Shown here piece after piece: positions 1 to 7,958 of a stretch of DNA of 64,000 nt; the first letter of the stretch is position 1, and the number at the start of each line of letters is the position of its first letter. This DNA comes from CAXXOK01 sp963675365. Lineage in GTDB: Bacteria > Bacillota > Clostridia > Christensenellales > Aristaeellaceae. Under the pieces are notes generated by a model, which was not told where the DNA came from, did not search any database, and was given only the letters and a program-made list of their open reading frames with translations. Location of the stretch: the NCBI GenBank assembly GCA_963675365.2, contig CAXXVA010000003.1, positions 434,001 through 498,000 on the forward strand. Direction: 5' to 3'. A program made the translations under genes and the position numbers.

Positions 1-1175
1 ATGAAAGCAGCTGCTGGATGAGCCATACTTTCCAGGTGGTCGGCCTGCCGGAGGGCTTTAGGAGCCTGGCGCATACCGACTGCTGCCCCAATGCCGCCAT
101 GGCCGACGATACTCATCAAATTTACGGGGTGCAGTTCCACCCCGAAGTCACCCATACCGAGGAAGGCATGCGGGTGCTGAAAAACTTCCTGTACGATATC
201 TGCGGCCTGAAGGGCGACTGGAACATGGAAAACTACGCCGAGATCGCCGTACGCCAGATTCGCGAGCAGGTGGGGGAGACCGGTACGGTGCTGCTGGGCC
301 TCAGCGGCGGTGTGGATTCTTCGGTCGCGGCAGCGCTGTTGCATCGCGCGATTGGCGACAGACTCACCTGCGTGTACGTGGATCACGGCTTCATGCGCCA
401 GGGCGAGAGCGAGCAGGTGGTGGAGGTCTTCACCAATACTTTCCCCGTCAAGCTCGTGCACGCCGACGCTGCGGAGCAATTTTTCCGCGAGCTCAAGGGA
501 GTGACCGAGCCCGAACAGAAGCGCAAGATTATCGGCAAAAACTTCGTAGACGTTTTTAAGTCGGAAGCCCAAAAACTGGGGAAGCTTGATTTCTTCGCCC
601 AGGGGACGATTTACCCCGACGTGATCGAATCCGGGACCACCAAGGGCAGCGCGGTGATCAAGAGCCACCATAACGTCGGCGGCCTGCCTAAGGAGCTGGG
701 CTTTACAAGCCTCGTGGAGCCGCTGCGGATGCTGTTTAAAGACGAGGTCCGCAAGCTCGGCCTCGCGCTCGGCCTGCCCGAAAGCCTGGTCATGCGCCAG
801 CCATTCCCCGGCCCGGGCCTCGCCATCCGCGTGATCGGCGAGCTGACGCCTGAAAAGGTGGAAATCGTCCGCAAATCCGACTTCATCCTCCGTGACGAGG
901 TCAAAAAAGCGGAACTGGAGCAGGGGATATCCCAGTACTTTACCGTGCTCACCGGCGCGCGCAGCGTTGGCGTAATGGGGGACGAGCGCACCTACGCATA
1001 CGCCGTGGCCGTCCGCGCCGTAACGACCGACGACTTCATGACCGCCGACGTCGCGCAGATTCCCTACAGCGTTCTTGGCAAAATCGCCACCCGTATCGTA
1101 GGCGAGGTGCACGGTGTCAACCGCGTGCTTTACGATATCACCACCAAACCCCCCGCAAGCATTGAGTGGGAGTAA
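1..1175 (+). CDS. guaA: GMP synthase (glutamine-hydrolysing), 5' end cut by the window
   Basis: This enzyme makes GMP from XMP, glutamine and ATP, the last step of guanine nucleotide synthesis. The frame is open from base 3, so the N-terminal part of the glutamine amidotransferase domain lies outside the window. What remains has the end of that domain (GVQFHPEV, with the catalytic His and Glu, near 126-149), the ATP pyrophosphatase P-loop SGGVDSS (303-323), and the C-terminal dimerisation domain ending in the family signature TTKPPASIEWE. The stop is at 1173-1175 and a hairpin terminator follows. An ATG at 18 is internal and not the start. The identification is secure. Confidence 0.97.
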   Translation, partial: ESSCWMSHTFQVVGLPEGFRSLAHTDCCPNAAMADDTHQIYGVQFHPEVTHTEEGMRVLKNFLYDICGLKGDWNMENYAEIAVRQIREQVGETGTVLLGLSGGVDSSVAAALLHRAIGDRLTCVYVDHGFMRQGESEQVVEVFTNTFPVKLVHADAAEQFFRELKGVTEPEQKRKIIGKNFVDVFKSEAQKLGKLDFFAQGTIYPDVIESGTTKGSAVIKSHHNVGGLPKELGFTSLVEPLRMLFKDEVRKLGLALGLPESLVMRQPFPGPGLAIRVIGELTPEKVEIVRKSDFILRDEVKKAELEQGISQYFTVLTGARSVGVMGDERTYAYAVAVRAVTTDDFMTADVAQIPYSVLGKIATRIVGEVHGVNRVLYDITTKPPASIEWE

Positions 1176-1206
1176 CGGATAAGCGCTAAACGGTTTCAGC
1201 CAAGCT

Positions 1207-1240
1207 AACGCCGCCCGAAACGATCGGACGGCGTTTACTT
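1207..1240 (+). terminator. Probable intrinsic terminator after guaA
   Basis: An imperfect inverted repeat (AACGCCGcCCGA / TCGGaCGGCGTT, 1207-1235) is followed by a T-rich stretch. It sits 31 bases after the guaA stop and just before the promoter of the next gene. Confidence 0.6.
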
Positions 1241-1244
1241 GCTC

Positions 1245-1273
1245 TTGACGCGTCTTAAAAAGACCTGTATATT
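1245..1273 (+). promoter_or_regulatory. Sigma-A-type promoter for the MFS gene, with a short palindrome in the spacer
   Basis: TTGACG (1245-1250) and TATATT (1268-1273) are 17 bases apart. The spacer contains a small dyad, GTCTT-AAA-AAGAC (1252-1264), which could be a repressor site. The start codon lies 66 bases beyond the -10 box. Confidence 0.65.
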
Positions 1274-1338
1274 TTTGCTTTGAGCTTCCCTTTTCAGCCG
1301 CTGGCATTTTAGTATAGAGAACATGATGGGAGAACTTC

Positions 1339-2484
1339 ATGCGCACACTTAAATTCACGATATTATCGCTTTCGCTGGCGACAGTCATGGCCGCGGCGGC
1401 TGTCAGCCCGGCGCTAGGGGCGATTTCCCAGTATTTCACTCAGGCGAGTCCGCTGTTGATCAAACTGATCGTGACGCTGCCTGGGCTTTCGATTATCGTT
1501 ACCTCGCTATTGGTGAACATGTTCATCAAGCGGTATGAATCCAAGAGCGTCGCTGTCCTCGGACTTTTATTGTTCACCGCGGGCGGTGCGGCCGGCTTTG
1601 CCGATAATATCTATGTGATTCTCGCGTTCCGTATTGTAGTTGGCATTGGGGTGGGGCTGGTCATGCCGCTTTCCACCGCGCTGATCTCCATCAATTTTCA
1701 CAGCAAAGAACGCGCCAAACTGATGGGGTATTCCGTGGCGATCAACAACCTGGGCGGGGTGATCGCTACGCTTTTATCCGGCGTGCTGGTGTCGCTGAAC
1801 TGGCGCTACACCTTCGCCATCTATCTGTTCGGGCTTGTGATTGTCGCCCTCGTGGTTTTGTTTTTACCAAAGGCGGAAATCAAACGCACTGCCAGCGGTA
1901 TCCCGATGAAAATGATGCGGGAGATTACGCCGCATTTGCTGTCGATGTTTGTGGTCATGGTCATCCTGTGTGTGCTGCCAACGAACTTTTCTCTGGTCGC
2001 GACCCATTATGCGCTGGCACCCACGGCTTGGATCGGCGTGCTCATGTCGGTGCTGAACATCGGGGCTTTCATCACGGGCATGGTCTCGGCCAGGATTGTG
2101 GATAAAATGAAAAAGTATACGCAATTTTGGACCGGAATCGTGTTTGCGATCTCTTTTTGGATGATAAGCTATACAGGAAGCGTGATTTTATCGGGACTAG
2201 GGCTGTTCGGGGCCGGCGCGGCCATCGGCGTGATCGTTTCCCTGCTACAGTCGCAAATCGCCCTGCGCTGTGACAATGAACACGTGACCGCCGCGATGTC
2301 GATCATCGGCGCGGTGATCTATATCGGACAGTTTATCTCGCCGATTCTGATCGCCGCGATTCAGTCCGTGTTTAACTGGCAGGATATGCGGGCACCGTAT
2401 TATCTGGCAATCGCGTTTTCCGCCGTGCTGGTTTTTACCTACCGGAATGTGCCGGTCACGGTGATCGAGCAGGAGCATTTCTGA
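1339..2484 (+). CDS. Major facilitator superfamily transporter
   Basis: This is a 381-residue integral membrane protein with about 12 hydrophobic segments, the normal size and layout for a single-chain MFS carrier. The N-terminus resembles drug-efflux MFS members: a first helix, a loop containing SPALGAISQYF, and a conserved helix 4-5 region (FRIVVGIGVGLVMPL). The start ATG follows a GGGAGAA ribosome site. It has its own promoter and is followed on the opposite strand by a Crp/Fnr regulator, with only 10 bases between the stops. Substrate and direction cannot be told from sequence; efflux is the more likely reading. Family confidence is high, function low. Confidence 0.85.
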   Translation: MRTLKFTILSLSLATVMAAAAVSPALGAISQYFTQASPLLIKLIVTLPGLSIIVTSLLVNMFIKRYESKSVAVLGLLLFTAGGAAGFADNIYVILAFRIVVGIGVGLVMPLSTALISINFHSKERAKLMGYSVAINNLGGVIATLLSGVLVSLNWRYTFAIYLFGLVIVALVVLFLPKAEIKRTASGIPMKMMREITPHLLSMFVVMVILCVLPTNFSLVATHYALAPTAWIGVLMSVLNIGAFITGMVSARIVDKMKKYTQFWTGIVFAISFWMISYTGSVILSGLGLFGAGAAIGVIVSLLQSQIALRCDNEHVTAAMSIIGAVIYIGQFISPILIAAIQSVFNWQDMRAPYYLAIAFSAVLVFTYRNVPVTVIEQEHF

Positions 2485-2494
2485 TACGGCATGG

Positions 2495-3139
2495 TCAACG
2501 CGCATGCAGGGTAATCTGCCGGTTTCGAATCTCGATCTGTCCTTCGTCCTTAAGCTTTTTCAGTTCCCGGAACAGCGACGGCCGCTGCACCCCAAGGAAA
2601 TCTGCAAGCTGCTTTTTACTGATGGGAAGAACGATAGTTTTCGTCCCCTGCAATACCGATTGCCGCCGCAGGTATTCCAGCAGGTTTTCCCTGAGCGTTT
2701 TCATCGTGAGCATGCTGATCCGCTGGTTCATGCCCTGTGCGTTCATCGACAGCGATCGTACATAGCCCATCACAAAGCGGTTGTTGCGTAAAAACTCCAC
2801 AATCACGTCGCGGTCGATTTGCAGCAAGCTGCATTTTGACATGCAGTATATATTCAGCGGATATTCGTTGCGGTCGCCGAATAACAGATTAGCGCCGATG
2901 ATTCCGCCCTTTTGAAAGGTGAACATGCTCATCGCCGAGCCGTTTTCCGCAAGGGCGTAGGCGGCCAGCGATCCCGACGCTACAAAATCAAGCGTAACGC
3001 AGCGCTCGTGCTGCCGGTGCAAGGTTGCGCCCTTTGCATAGCGGCGCAGCCGGATTCGGTTTTCCGTATAATACCTGTTCAGCGTATCCGCCCCGATGTC
3101 TAAAAGCATGGGGAACTGTTTACATAGGTTTTCGATCAT
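2495..3139 (-). CDS. Crp/Fnr-family transcriptional regulator
   Basis: The protein is 214 residues with an N-terminal cyclic-nucleotide-binding-like beta-roll (about residues 15-130) and a C-terminal winged helix (about 145-210; recognition helix near KKQLADFLGVQRPSLFREL). I chose the ATG at 3139 because AGGTG lies six bases upstream; a GTG at 3148 is in frame but has no ribosome site. No Fnr-type cysteine cluster is visible at the N-terminus, so it is not an obvious oxygen-sensing Fe-S protein. It is divergent from the permease-ferredoxin pair and likely regulates it. The stop is convergent with the MFS gene. Confidence 0.88.
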   Translation of the reverse strand: MIENLCKQFPMLLDIGADTLNRYYTENRIRLRRYAKGATLHRQHERCVTLDFVASGSLAAYALAENGSAMSMFTFQKGGIIGANLLFGDRNEYPLNIYCMSKCSLLQIDRDVIVEFLRNNRFVMGYVRSLSMNAQGMNQRISMLTMKTLRENLLEYLRRQSVLQGTKTIVLPISKKQLADFLGVQRPSLFRELKKLKDEGQIEIRNRQITLHAR

Positions 3140-3238
3140 GCGCGACACCTCGAAATAAGTTTAGCAAAAAGAAACATAGGTGTCTATTCCAAGCCCTCCG
3201 GATTGCATACAATGCTTCTAAAATGTTCGGAGGTTTGT

Positions 3239-3721
3239 ATGGACGCGTTAACGTTGGCTATGTGGGGCGGCACGGCGGTATTTCTGGCGGTTTCCTGGAT
3301 CAGGGACAGACAAAAAACGAAAAAAGCATTGTTCGTCGCCTTTGGTTTGGGCAAGGGCATGGCGGCGAGCATCCTGTCGGTGATCTTTCTGATCGGCTTG
3401 ATCCTGACGCTCCTGCCGCCGGAGACAATCGCGGAGTTTATCGGCAGTCAAAAGCTTTTCACGGCGTCCGTGGTATCGGCGGCGTTTGGCACAATCACGC
3501 TGATTCCAGCGTTTATTGCCTTCCCGCTGGTCGGCACGCTGGTGAACGCCGGGGTCAGCATCGTGCCCGCGGTCGCGTTTCTGACGACGCTCACCATGGT
3601 CGGCATCGCCACGTTTCCGCTGGAAAAGCGCGCCTTCGGATTGAAGTTCACAGTCACAAGAAACGCTTTGAGCTTCGTGTTTGCGCTGCTGATCGCGCTG
3701 CTGATGGGGATGATCCTGTGA
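3239..3721 (+). CDS. Permease half-protein, ArsP/YraQ-like (DUF318)
   Basis: A 160-residue membrane protein with about four to five hydrophobic segments, resembling the N-terminal half of the ArsP/YraQ predicted permease family. The ATG at 3239 is preceded by GGAGG; the in-frame ATG at 3203 has no such site. The loop between the last helices carries a short positive stretch (LEKRAFGLKF). The stop overlaps the GTG start of the next gene, which encodes the second half plus a ferredoxin, so the two are probably translated together and form one transporter. Full-length members are roughly 300 residues or more in one chain. The substrate is unknown; arsenical or organo-metal export is known for some relatives. 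Confidence 0.72.
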   Translation: MDALTLAMWGGTAVFLAVSWIRDRQKTKKALFVAFGLGKGMAASILSVIFLIGLILTLLPPETIAEFIGSQKLFTASVVSAAFGTITLIPAFIAFPLVGTLVNAGVSIVPAVAFLTTLTMVGIATFPLEKRAFGLKFTVTRNALSFVFALLIALLMGMIL

Positions 3722-4437
3722 ATCTCCTGCGCAAGGCAAGGGCCAACTTGTTCCCGATAACCGTCGTTTTTACCTACCTGATATTCTTCATTTTCAAACC
3801 GGCCATGGGCGTCGATTCGCTGAAGAACAGCGTATACTACATCAAGGAAATGCTCATGATCATGCCGGTGATCTTCGTGCTGACGGCACTGCTGGACGCA
3901 TGGGTGCCCAAGAAACAGATCATGCGGTATCTTGGGAAAAGCGCGGGGTTCAAGGGCGCGCTGTTTTCATTGCTGCTGGGCAGTATTTCAGCCGGGCCGA
4001 TCTATGCGGCGTTTCCGCTGTGCGTGATGCTGCATAAAAAGGGCGCGTCGCTTCGCAATCTCGTGGTGATCTTAAGCGCATGGGCGGTGATCAAGGTGCC
4101 GATGCTGCTCAACGAAATGAAGTTTCTGGGCTTTCAGTTTATGGCGGTTCGGTGGGCGCTTACGGTGCTTGCGATCCTCGTCTTTTCCTGGATTACAGCC
4201 AAGCTTGTAAAGGACGCCGATCTTCCGGCGGCGGAAACCCACAAAAGCGCGGTATACGCGGTTGACCGTTCCGCGTGTATGGGCTGCGGCCTGTGCGCCC
4301 GGAAATGGCCGGAGTGGTTCGCAATGGAAAACGGCAAGGCATATTTGAAGAATGCGCCGCACATACCGTACGAGGATTTCATCATGGCGGCGGACGCCTG
4401 CCCCGTACGTGCGATCGGCGCGAAGGCGCAAGAATAG
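3718..4437 (+). CDS. Permease half-protein with C-terminal ferredoxin domain
   Basis: A 239-residue protein. Residues 1-170 hold about four to five membrane segments similar to the C-terminal half of the ArsP/YraQ permeases. Residues 180-239 form a one-cluster ferredoxin-like domain with CMGCGLC and a distant CP (ADACPVRAIGA), giving four cysteines able to hold one 4Fe-4S cluster. The start is a GTG at 3718 that overlaps the previous stop (GTGA), a sign of coupled translation; the long upstream extension of this frame is an artefact. With the upstream half it would make a redox-linked permease. The permease family is fairly clear; the role of the Fe-S domain is inferred. Confidence 0.75.
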   Translation: MNLLRKARANLFPITVVFTYLIFFIFKPAMGVDSLKNSVYYIKEMLMIMPVIFVLTALLDAWVPKKQIMRYLGKSAGFKGALFSLLLGSISAGPIYAAFPLCVMLHKKGASLRNLVVILSAWAVIKVPMLLNEMKFLGFQFMAVRWALTVLAILVFSWITAKLVKDADLPAAETHKSAVYAVDRSACMGCGLCARKWPEWFAMENGKAYLKNAPHIPYEDFIMAADACPVRAIGAKAQE

Positions 4438-4458
4438 ACGGACGATTGATATGACTGA

Positions 4459-4490
4459 ACGGGCGGTTTCGGCCGCCCGTTTTGTTTTTC
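4459..4490 (+). terminator. Intrinsic terminator after the permease-ferredoxin pair
   Basis: The perfect stem ACGGGCGG / CCGCCCGT (4459-4480) is followed by a T-rich tail (TTTGTTTTTC). It lies 21 bases past the stop. Confidence 0.85.
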
Positions 4491-4719
4491 TTTTGTATAT
4501 CATCGCGGCCTCCCGCGCCGCTTCCCGCTTTTTGATACCGGGTTTCGTTCCGCAATACGGACGGGCGGCTTGCTGCGCGCGCCTCTCGGGCGGGGACGCG
4601 GCATTGTTGCAATATAAGCGTTTCAAGGCGTTTTCTCCCGTTGAAATGGAGGGGAAATCAGCGCTGTTCAAAGGCTTGATCGGCGTGCTGCGACGGCAGA
4701 CAAAACAGTACATGTAGTA
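4491..4719. other. Non-coding stretch between terminator and promoter
   Basis: No supported gene is seen here. Short open frames exist on both strands, but they lack ribosome sites and read as shadows of GC-rich DNA. Together with the flanking terminator, promoter and leader this makes a gap of 431 bases (4438-4868) between genes. Confidence 0.5.
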
Positions 4720-4748
4720 TTGACAAACGCAGTTAAACACAGTATCTT
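4720..4748 (+). promoter_or_regulatory. Strong sigma-A-type promoter for the BMP lipoprotein operon
   Basis: TTGACA (4720-4725) and TATCTT (4743-4748) are separated by 17 bases. The start codon at 4869 leaves a leader of about 115 bases. I looked for a purine-type riboswitch in that leader and could not recognise one. Confidence 0.75.
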
Positions 4749-4868
4749 GATGAATGTAAAAATCTATTTTCAGGACGTTCAGACTACAACAGGCAGGCAA
4801 GCTCCAGTCCGGTATCCGGTTACCCGTTGCGTAAGCAAACACAATATGTAAAACATGGAGGGTGGAAA

Positions 4869-6332
4869 ATGAAGAAGATCATGGTATTGCTGCTCGCTCT
4901 AACGGTCGTATTCGTATTTACGGCGTGCAACTCAAATACTCCCACGCCGACGACGGCTCCCACAGTGGAACCGACAGCAGAGCCAACTGCTGAACCTACG
5001 GCGGAACCCACGGCGGAGCCGACCGCAGAACCGACCGCGGAACCCACGGCAGAGCCAACCGCAGAACCTACGGCGGAACCCACGGCGGAGCCGACGCCTG
5101 AACCTACAGCGGAACCCACGCCGGAACCGACGGCAGAGCCGACCGCCGAACCCACCGCCGAACCTACAGCCGAGCCCACGGCGGAACCGGAAATGGAACC
5201 CGTTAAGATCGGCGTCATTCTGGTTCACGATGAGAATACAGGCTATGACTTTGCGCACATCCAGGGCATTATGACCGCTGCCGCGGCAGTCGGTTTCACT
5301 GACGACCAGATCATCTGGAAGTACAACATTCCCGAAAACGAAGTCTGCTACGATACCGCGATGGACCTCGTCGAGCAGGGCTGCAACTACGTGATTTCCG
5401 ACAGCTACGGCCACCAGAGCTACATGCAGCAGGCCGCAAGCGAAAGCCCGGACGTGACCTTCATCTCCATGACCGGCGATATGGCCGCGCTTTCCGGCCT
5501 TGACAACTTCAAAAACGCCTTCAACTACACCTTTGAATCCCGTTACGTCTCCGGCGTCGTCGCAGGCATGAAGCTTGCCGAGCTCGTGGCCGACGGCATG
5601 GTGATGGAAAACAACATGGACGCCGACGGCAACATCAAGCTTGGGTATGTCGGCGCGTTCCCGTACGCGGAAGTGGTGTCCGGCTACACGGGCTTCTACC
5701 TCGGCGTGAAATCCATCGTGCCCAACGTCGTGATGGACGTGACCTACACCAACTCCTGGTATGATCCGACCGCCGAAGCCGAAGCCGCCAACGCGCTCGT
5801 GGCATCCGGCGCGATCATCATCAGCCAGCACGCGGACTCCACCGGCGCTCCCTCCGCATGTGAGGCGCTGCTTCAGGGCGGCACCACCGTGTATTGCGTC
5901 GGCTACAACGTGGATATGCTCTCTGTCGCTCCCACCGCGGCGCTGACCAGCGCGCAGAACGACTGGAGCGTGTACTACACCTACGCGTTTGAAACCGCCG
6001 AAAACGGCGGAACGATCATGACCGACTGGGCCGCCGGCTACGAAGAAGGCGCCGTAATGATCTCCGCGATTGGCGAAAGCTGCGCCGAAGGCACCGCCGA
6101 AAAGGTGCTGGAAGTCGAAACCGCCATTAAAGATGGCACGCTCAACGTGTTCGACACCTCCACCTTCACTGTTGGCGGCGAGACCGTGACCAGCTACCTG
6201 GCCATCGACACCAACGGCGACTGGGTCGGCGACACCGGCGAAGCCATCTCCGACGGCGTGTTCCACGAGTCCACGCTCCGCAGCGCACCGTATTTCGGCC
6301 TGCGCATCGACGGTATCACCGAACTGAACTAA
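4869..6332 (+). CDS. BMP-family (nucleoside) ABC transporter substrate-binding lipoprotein
   Basis: A 487-residue lipoprotein that would capture purine or other nucleosides outside the membrane for the ABC transporter encoded downstream. It has a signal peptide with a lipobox ending FTAC (Cys20), a long low-complexity linker of PTxE repeats (residues 31-106), then a basic-membrane-protein/Med-type binding domain beginning near VKIGVILVHDENTG. The ATG at 4869 follows GGAGGGTGG. Family members are usually about 350 residues; the excess is the repeat linker. The gene is followed by a hairpin and then the ATPase gene. The nucleoside specificity is inferred from family and from xpt and guaA nearby. 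Confidence 0.92.
   Translation: MKKIMVLLLALTVVFVFTACNSNTPTPTTAPTVEPTAEPTAEPTAEPTAEPTAEPTAEPTAEPTAEPTAEPTAEPTPEPTAEPTPEPTAEPTAEPTAEPTAEPTAEPEMEPVKIGVILVHDENTGYDFAHIQGIMTAAAAVGFTDDQIIWKYNIPENEVCYDTAMDLVEQGCNYVISDSYGHQSYMQQAASESPDVTFISMTGDMAALSGLDNFKNAFNYTFESRYVSGVVAGMKLAELVADGMVMENNMDADGNIKLGYVGAFPYAEVVSGYTGFYLGVKSIVPNVVMDVTYTNSWYDPTAEAEAANALVASGAIIISQHADSTGAPSACEALLQGGTTVYCVGYNVDMLSVAPTAALTSAQNDWSVYYTYAFETAENGGTIMTDWAAGYEEGAVMISAIGESCAEGTAEKVLEVETAIKDGTLNVFDTSTFTVGGETVTSYLAIDTNGDWVGDTGEAISDGVFHESTLRSAPYFGLRIDGITELN
4959..5186 (+). repeat. Nineteen 12-bp units encoding a PTxE linker
   Basis: The units encode PTVE once, PTAE sixteen times and PTPE twice. Third-codon positions differ freely between units, so the repeat is preserved as protein rather than as a fresh DNA duplication. 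It forms a stiff, acidic, proline-rich spacer between the lipid anchor and the binding domain. Confidence 0.95.
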
Positions 6333-6351
6333 GCGAAGTCCGTTTATGAAA

Positions 6352-6397
6352 ATGGAAAGGACCGCTTCTATGGGGCGGTTCTTTCCATTATTTTGGG
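6352..6397 (+). terminator. Intercistronic hairpin between binding protein and ATPase genes
   Basis: An inverted repeat (ATGGAAAGGACCGC / GGCGGTTCTTTCCAT, 6352-6389) is followed by TATTTTGG. It is imperfect as a terminator and probably lets some transcripts through. This is a common way to make more binding protein than membrane components, or to protect the 3' end of the first message. Confidence 0.65.
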
Positions 6398-6408
6398 GGT
6401 AGACGATC

Positions 6409-7958
6409 ATGCAACGCGCAACGGCTGCGGTCAGCATGCGGGACATTACCAAAGAGTTTGGTTCTGTGATCGCAAACGATAAGGTCAGCCTGGATATCTA
6501 TAACGGCGAAATACTGGCGCTGCTTGGCGAAAACGGCAGCGGTAAAACCACGCTGATGAACATCCTGTCGGGGATCTATTTTCCCGACGCCGGGCATATT
6601 GCGGTCAACGGCGAAGAGGTTACCATCCGCAGCCCCAGGGACGTGTACGAGCTTGGCATCGGCATGGTGCACCAGCATTTCAAGCTCGTGGACGTGCTTA
6701 CGGCCGCCGAAAACATCATCCTGGGCATGCCGGGTGATGGGAAGCTGGACTTGAAGGCCGTCGGGAGCAAAATTCGGGAGATCTGCGAGCTTTACGGCTT
6801 TGACGTGAACCCCGAACAGAAAATATACGATATGTCGGTGTCCCAGAAGCAGACCGTAGAGATCGTCAAGGTGCTCTACCGGGGTGCGAAGATATTGATT
6901 TTGGACGAGCCGACCGCCGTGCTGACTCCGCAGGAGACCGCAAAGCTGTTCCGGGTGCTGAAAAACATGCGCAATGACGGCAAGGCCATCGTGCTCATCA
7001 CGCACAAGCTGCACGAGGTGGAGGAGATCTCCGACCGCGTCGCGGTACTGCGCCGTGGGCAGTACGCCGGAGAGCTGCTGACCAAGAACACAAATGCCGC
7101 CGAAATGACCAATATGATGGTCGGCCGCGCCGTAACGCTCAACATCGCGCGGCCTGAACCCAGGAACCCCGAGCCGCGTATCGTCGTCGATCACCTGACG
7201 CTCAAGGACAAGGATGGAATCACCAGGCTTAACGATGTATCCTTCACGGCGAATTCCGGGAGGTGCTGGGTATCGCGGGCATCTCCGGCTGCGGGCAGAA
7301 AGAGCTTTTGGAATCCATCGCGGGGCTGCATCCCATCAAGCCCGGTACGATTACCTACATTGAACCGGAAACGGGAAAGCGGACCGACCTGGCGGGGCTT
7401 GATCCGCGCAGAATCTTTTCCATGGGCGTCATGCTGTCCTTTGTACCGGAAGACAGGCTGGGCATGGGCCTGGTCGGCAACATGGATCTGACCAACAACA
7501 TGATGCTGAGGTCGTTTCGGAGCGGGAAAAGCATGTTCACCGACCGGAAAACGCCCAAAAAGCTCGCCCACCACGTGGTCAAGGAGCTTGAGGTGAACAC
7601 GCCGGGGCTTTCCACTCCGGTGCGCAGGCTTTCGGGCGGCAACGTGCAGAAGGTGCTGGTCGGGCGCGAAATATCGTCCTCGCCGACGGTGCTGATGACC
7701 GCCTACGCCGTGCGCGGGCTGGATATCAACTCCTCCTATACCATTTACGATTTAATCAACCAGCAGAAGGAAAAGGGCGTCGCCGTGATTTTCGTCGGCG
7801 AGGACCTGGACGTGCTGCTGGAGCTGTGCGACAGGATTCTGGTGCTGTGCGGCGGCAGGGTATCGGGAATTGTGGAAGGCCGGGGCGCGGACAAGAACGA
7901 GGTCGGCATGATGATGACGAAATACGGAGAGGACACAAAAGATGAACCCGACGCATAA
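6409..7958 (+). CDS. Nucleoside ABC transporter ATP-binding protein, two nucleotide-binding domains, frameshifted
   Basis: This encodes the double ATPase that powers nucleoside import. NBD1 has a proper Walker A (GENGSGKT, residues 40-47) and Walker B (ILILDEPTA). NBD2 has the degenerate Walker A typical of the family's second domain (GISGCGQKEL) and signature RRLSGGNVQKV. The frame breaks near 7258-7262. The first frame gives SFTANSG then nonsense to 7491; the second, open to 7958, resumes with VLGIAGISGCGQ. Restoring one G in the GGG run (7258-7260) gives SGEVLGIAG, the expected family sequence. This is a recent pseudogene, a recoding site or a sequencing error; error is the simplest reading because everything else is intact. 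It overlaps the next start by 17 bases. Confidence 0.88.

Noticed and set aside
3144..3184. GACACCT/AGGTGTC repeat between the Crp/Fnr gene and the permease as an operator
   Set aside because: The arms are 27 bases apart and one is the ribosome site of the regulator, so chance is likely.
3025..3717. Upstream extension of the permease-ferredoxin frame
   Set aside because: It reads through another gene out of frame; the GTG at 3718 overlapping the previous stop is the supported start.
4749..4868. Riboswitch in the BMP operon leader
   Set aside because: The leader is long enough, but I could not find the conserved core of a purine or other known riboswitch by eye.
4959..5186. Tandem 12-bp units considered as a CRISPR-like or minisatellite array
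   Set aside because: The units are codons for a protein linker without spacers and vary at third positions.
4820..5218. Minus-strand frame with a long GSAV repeat
   Set aside because: It is the antisense reading of the PTxE repeat in the BMP gene; no ribosome site or independent support.
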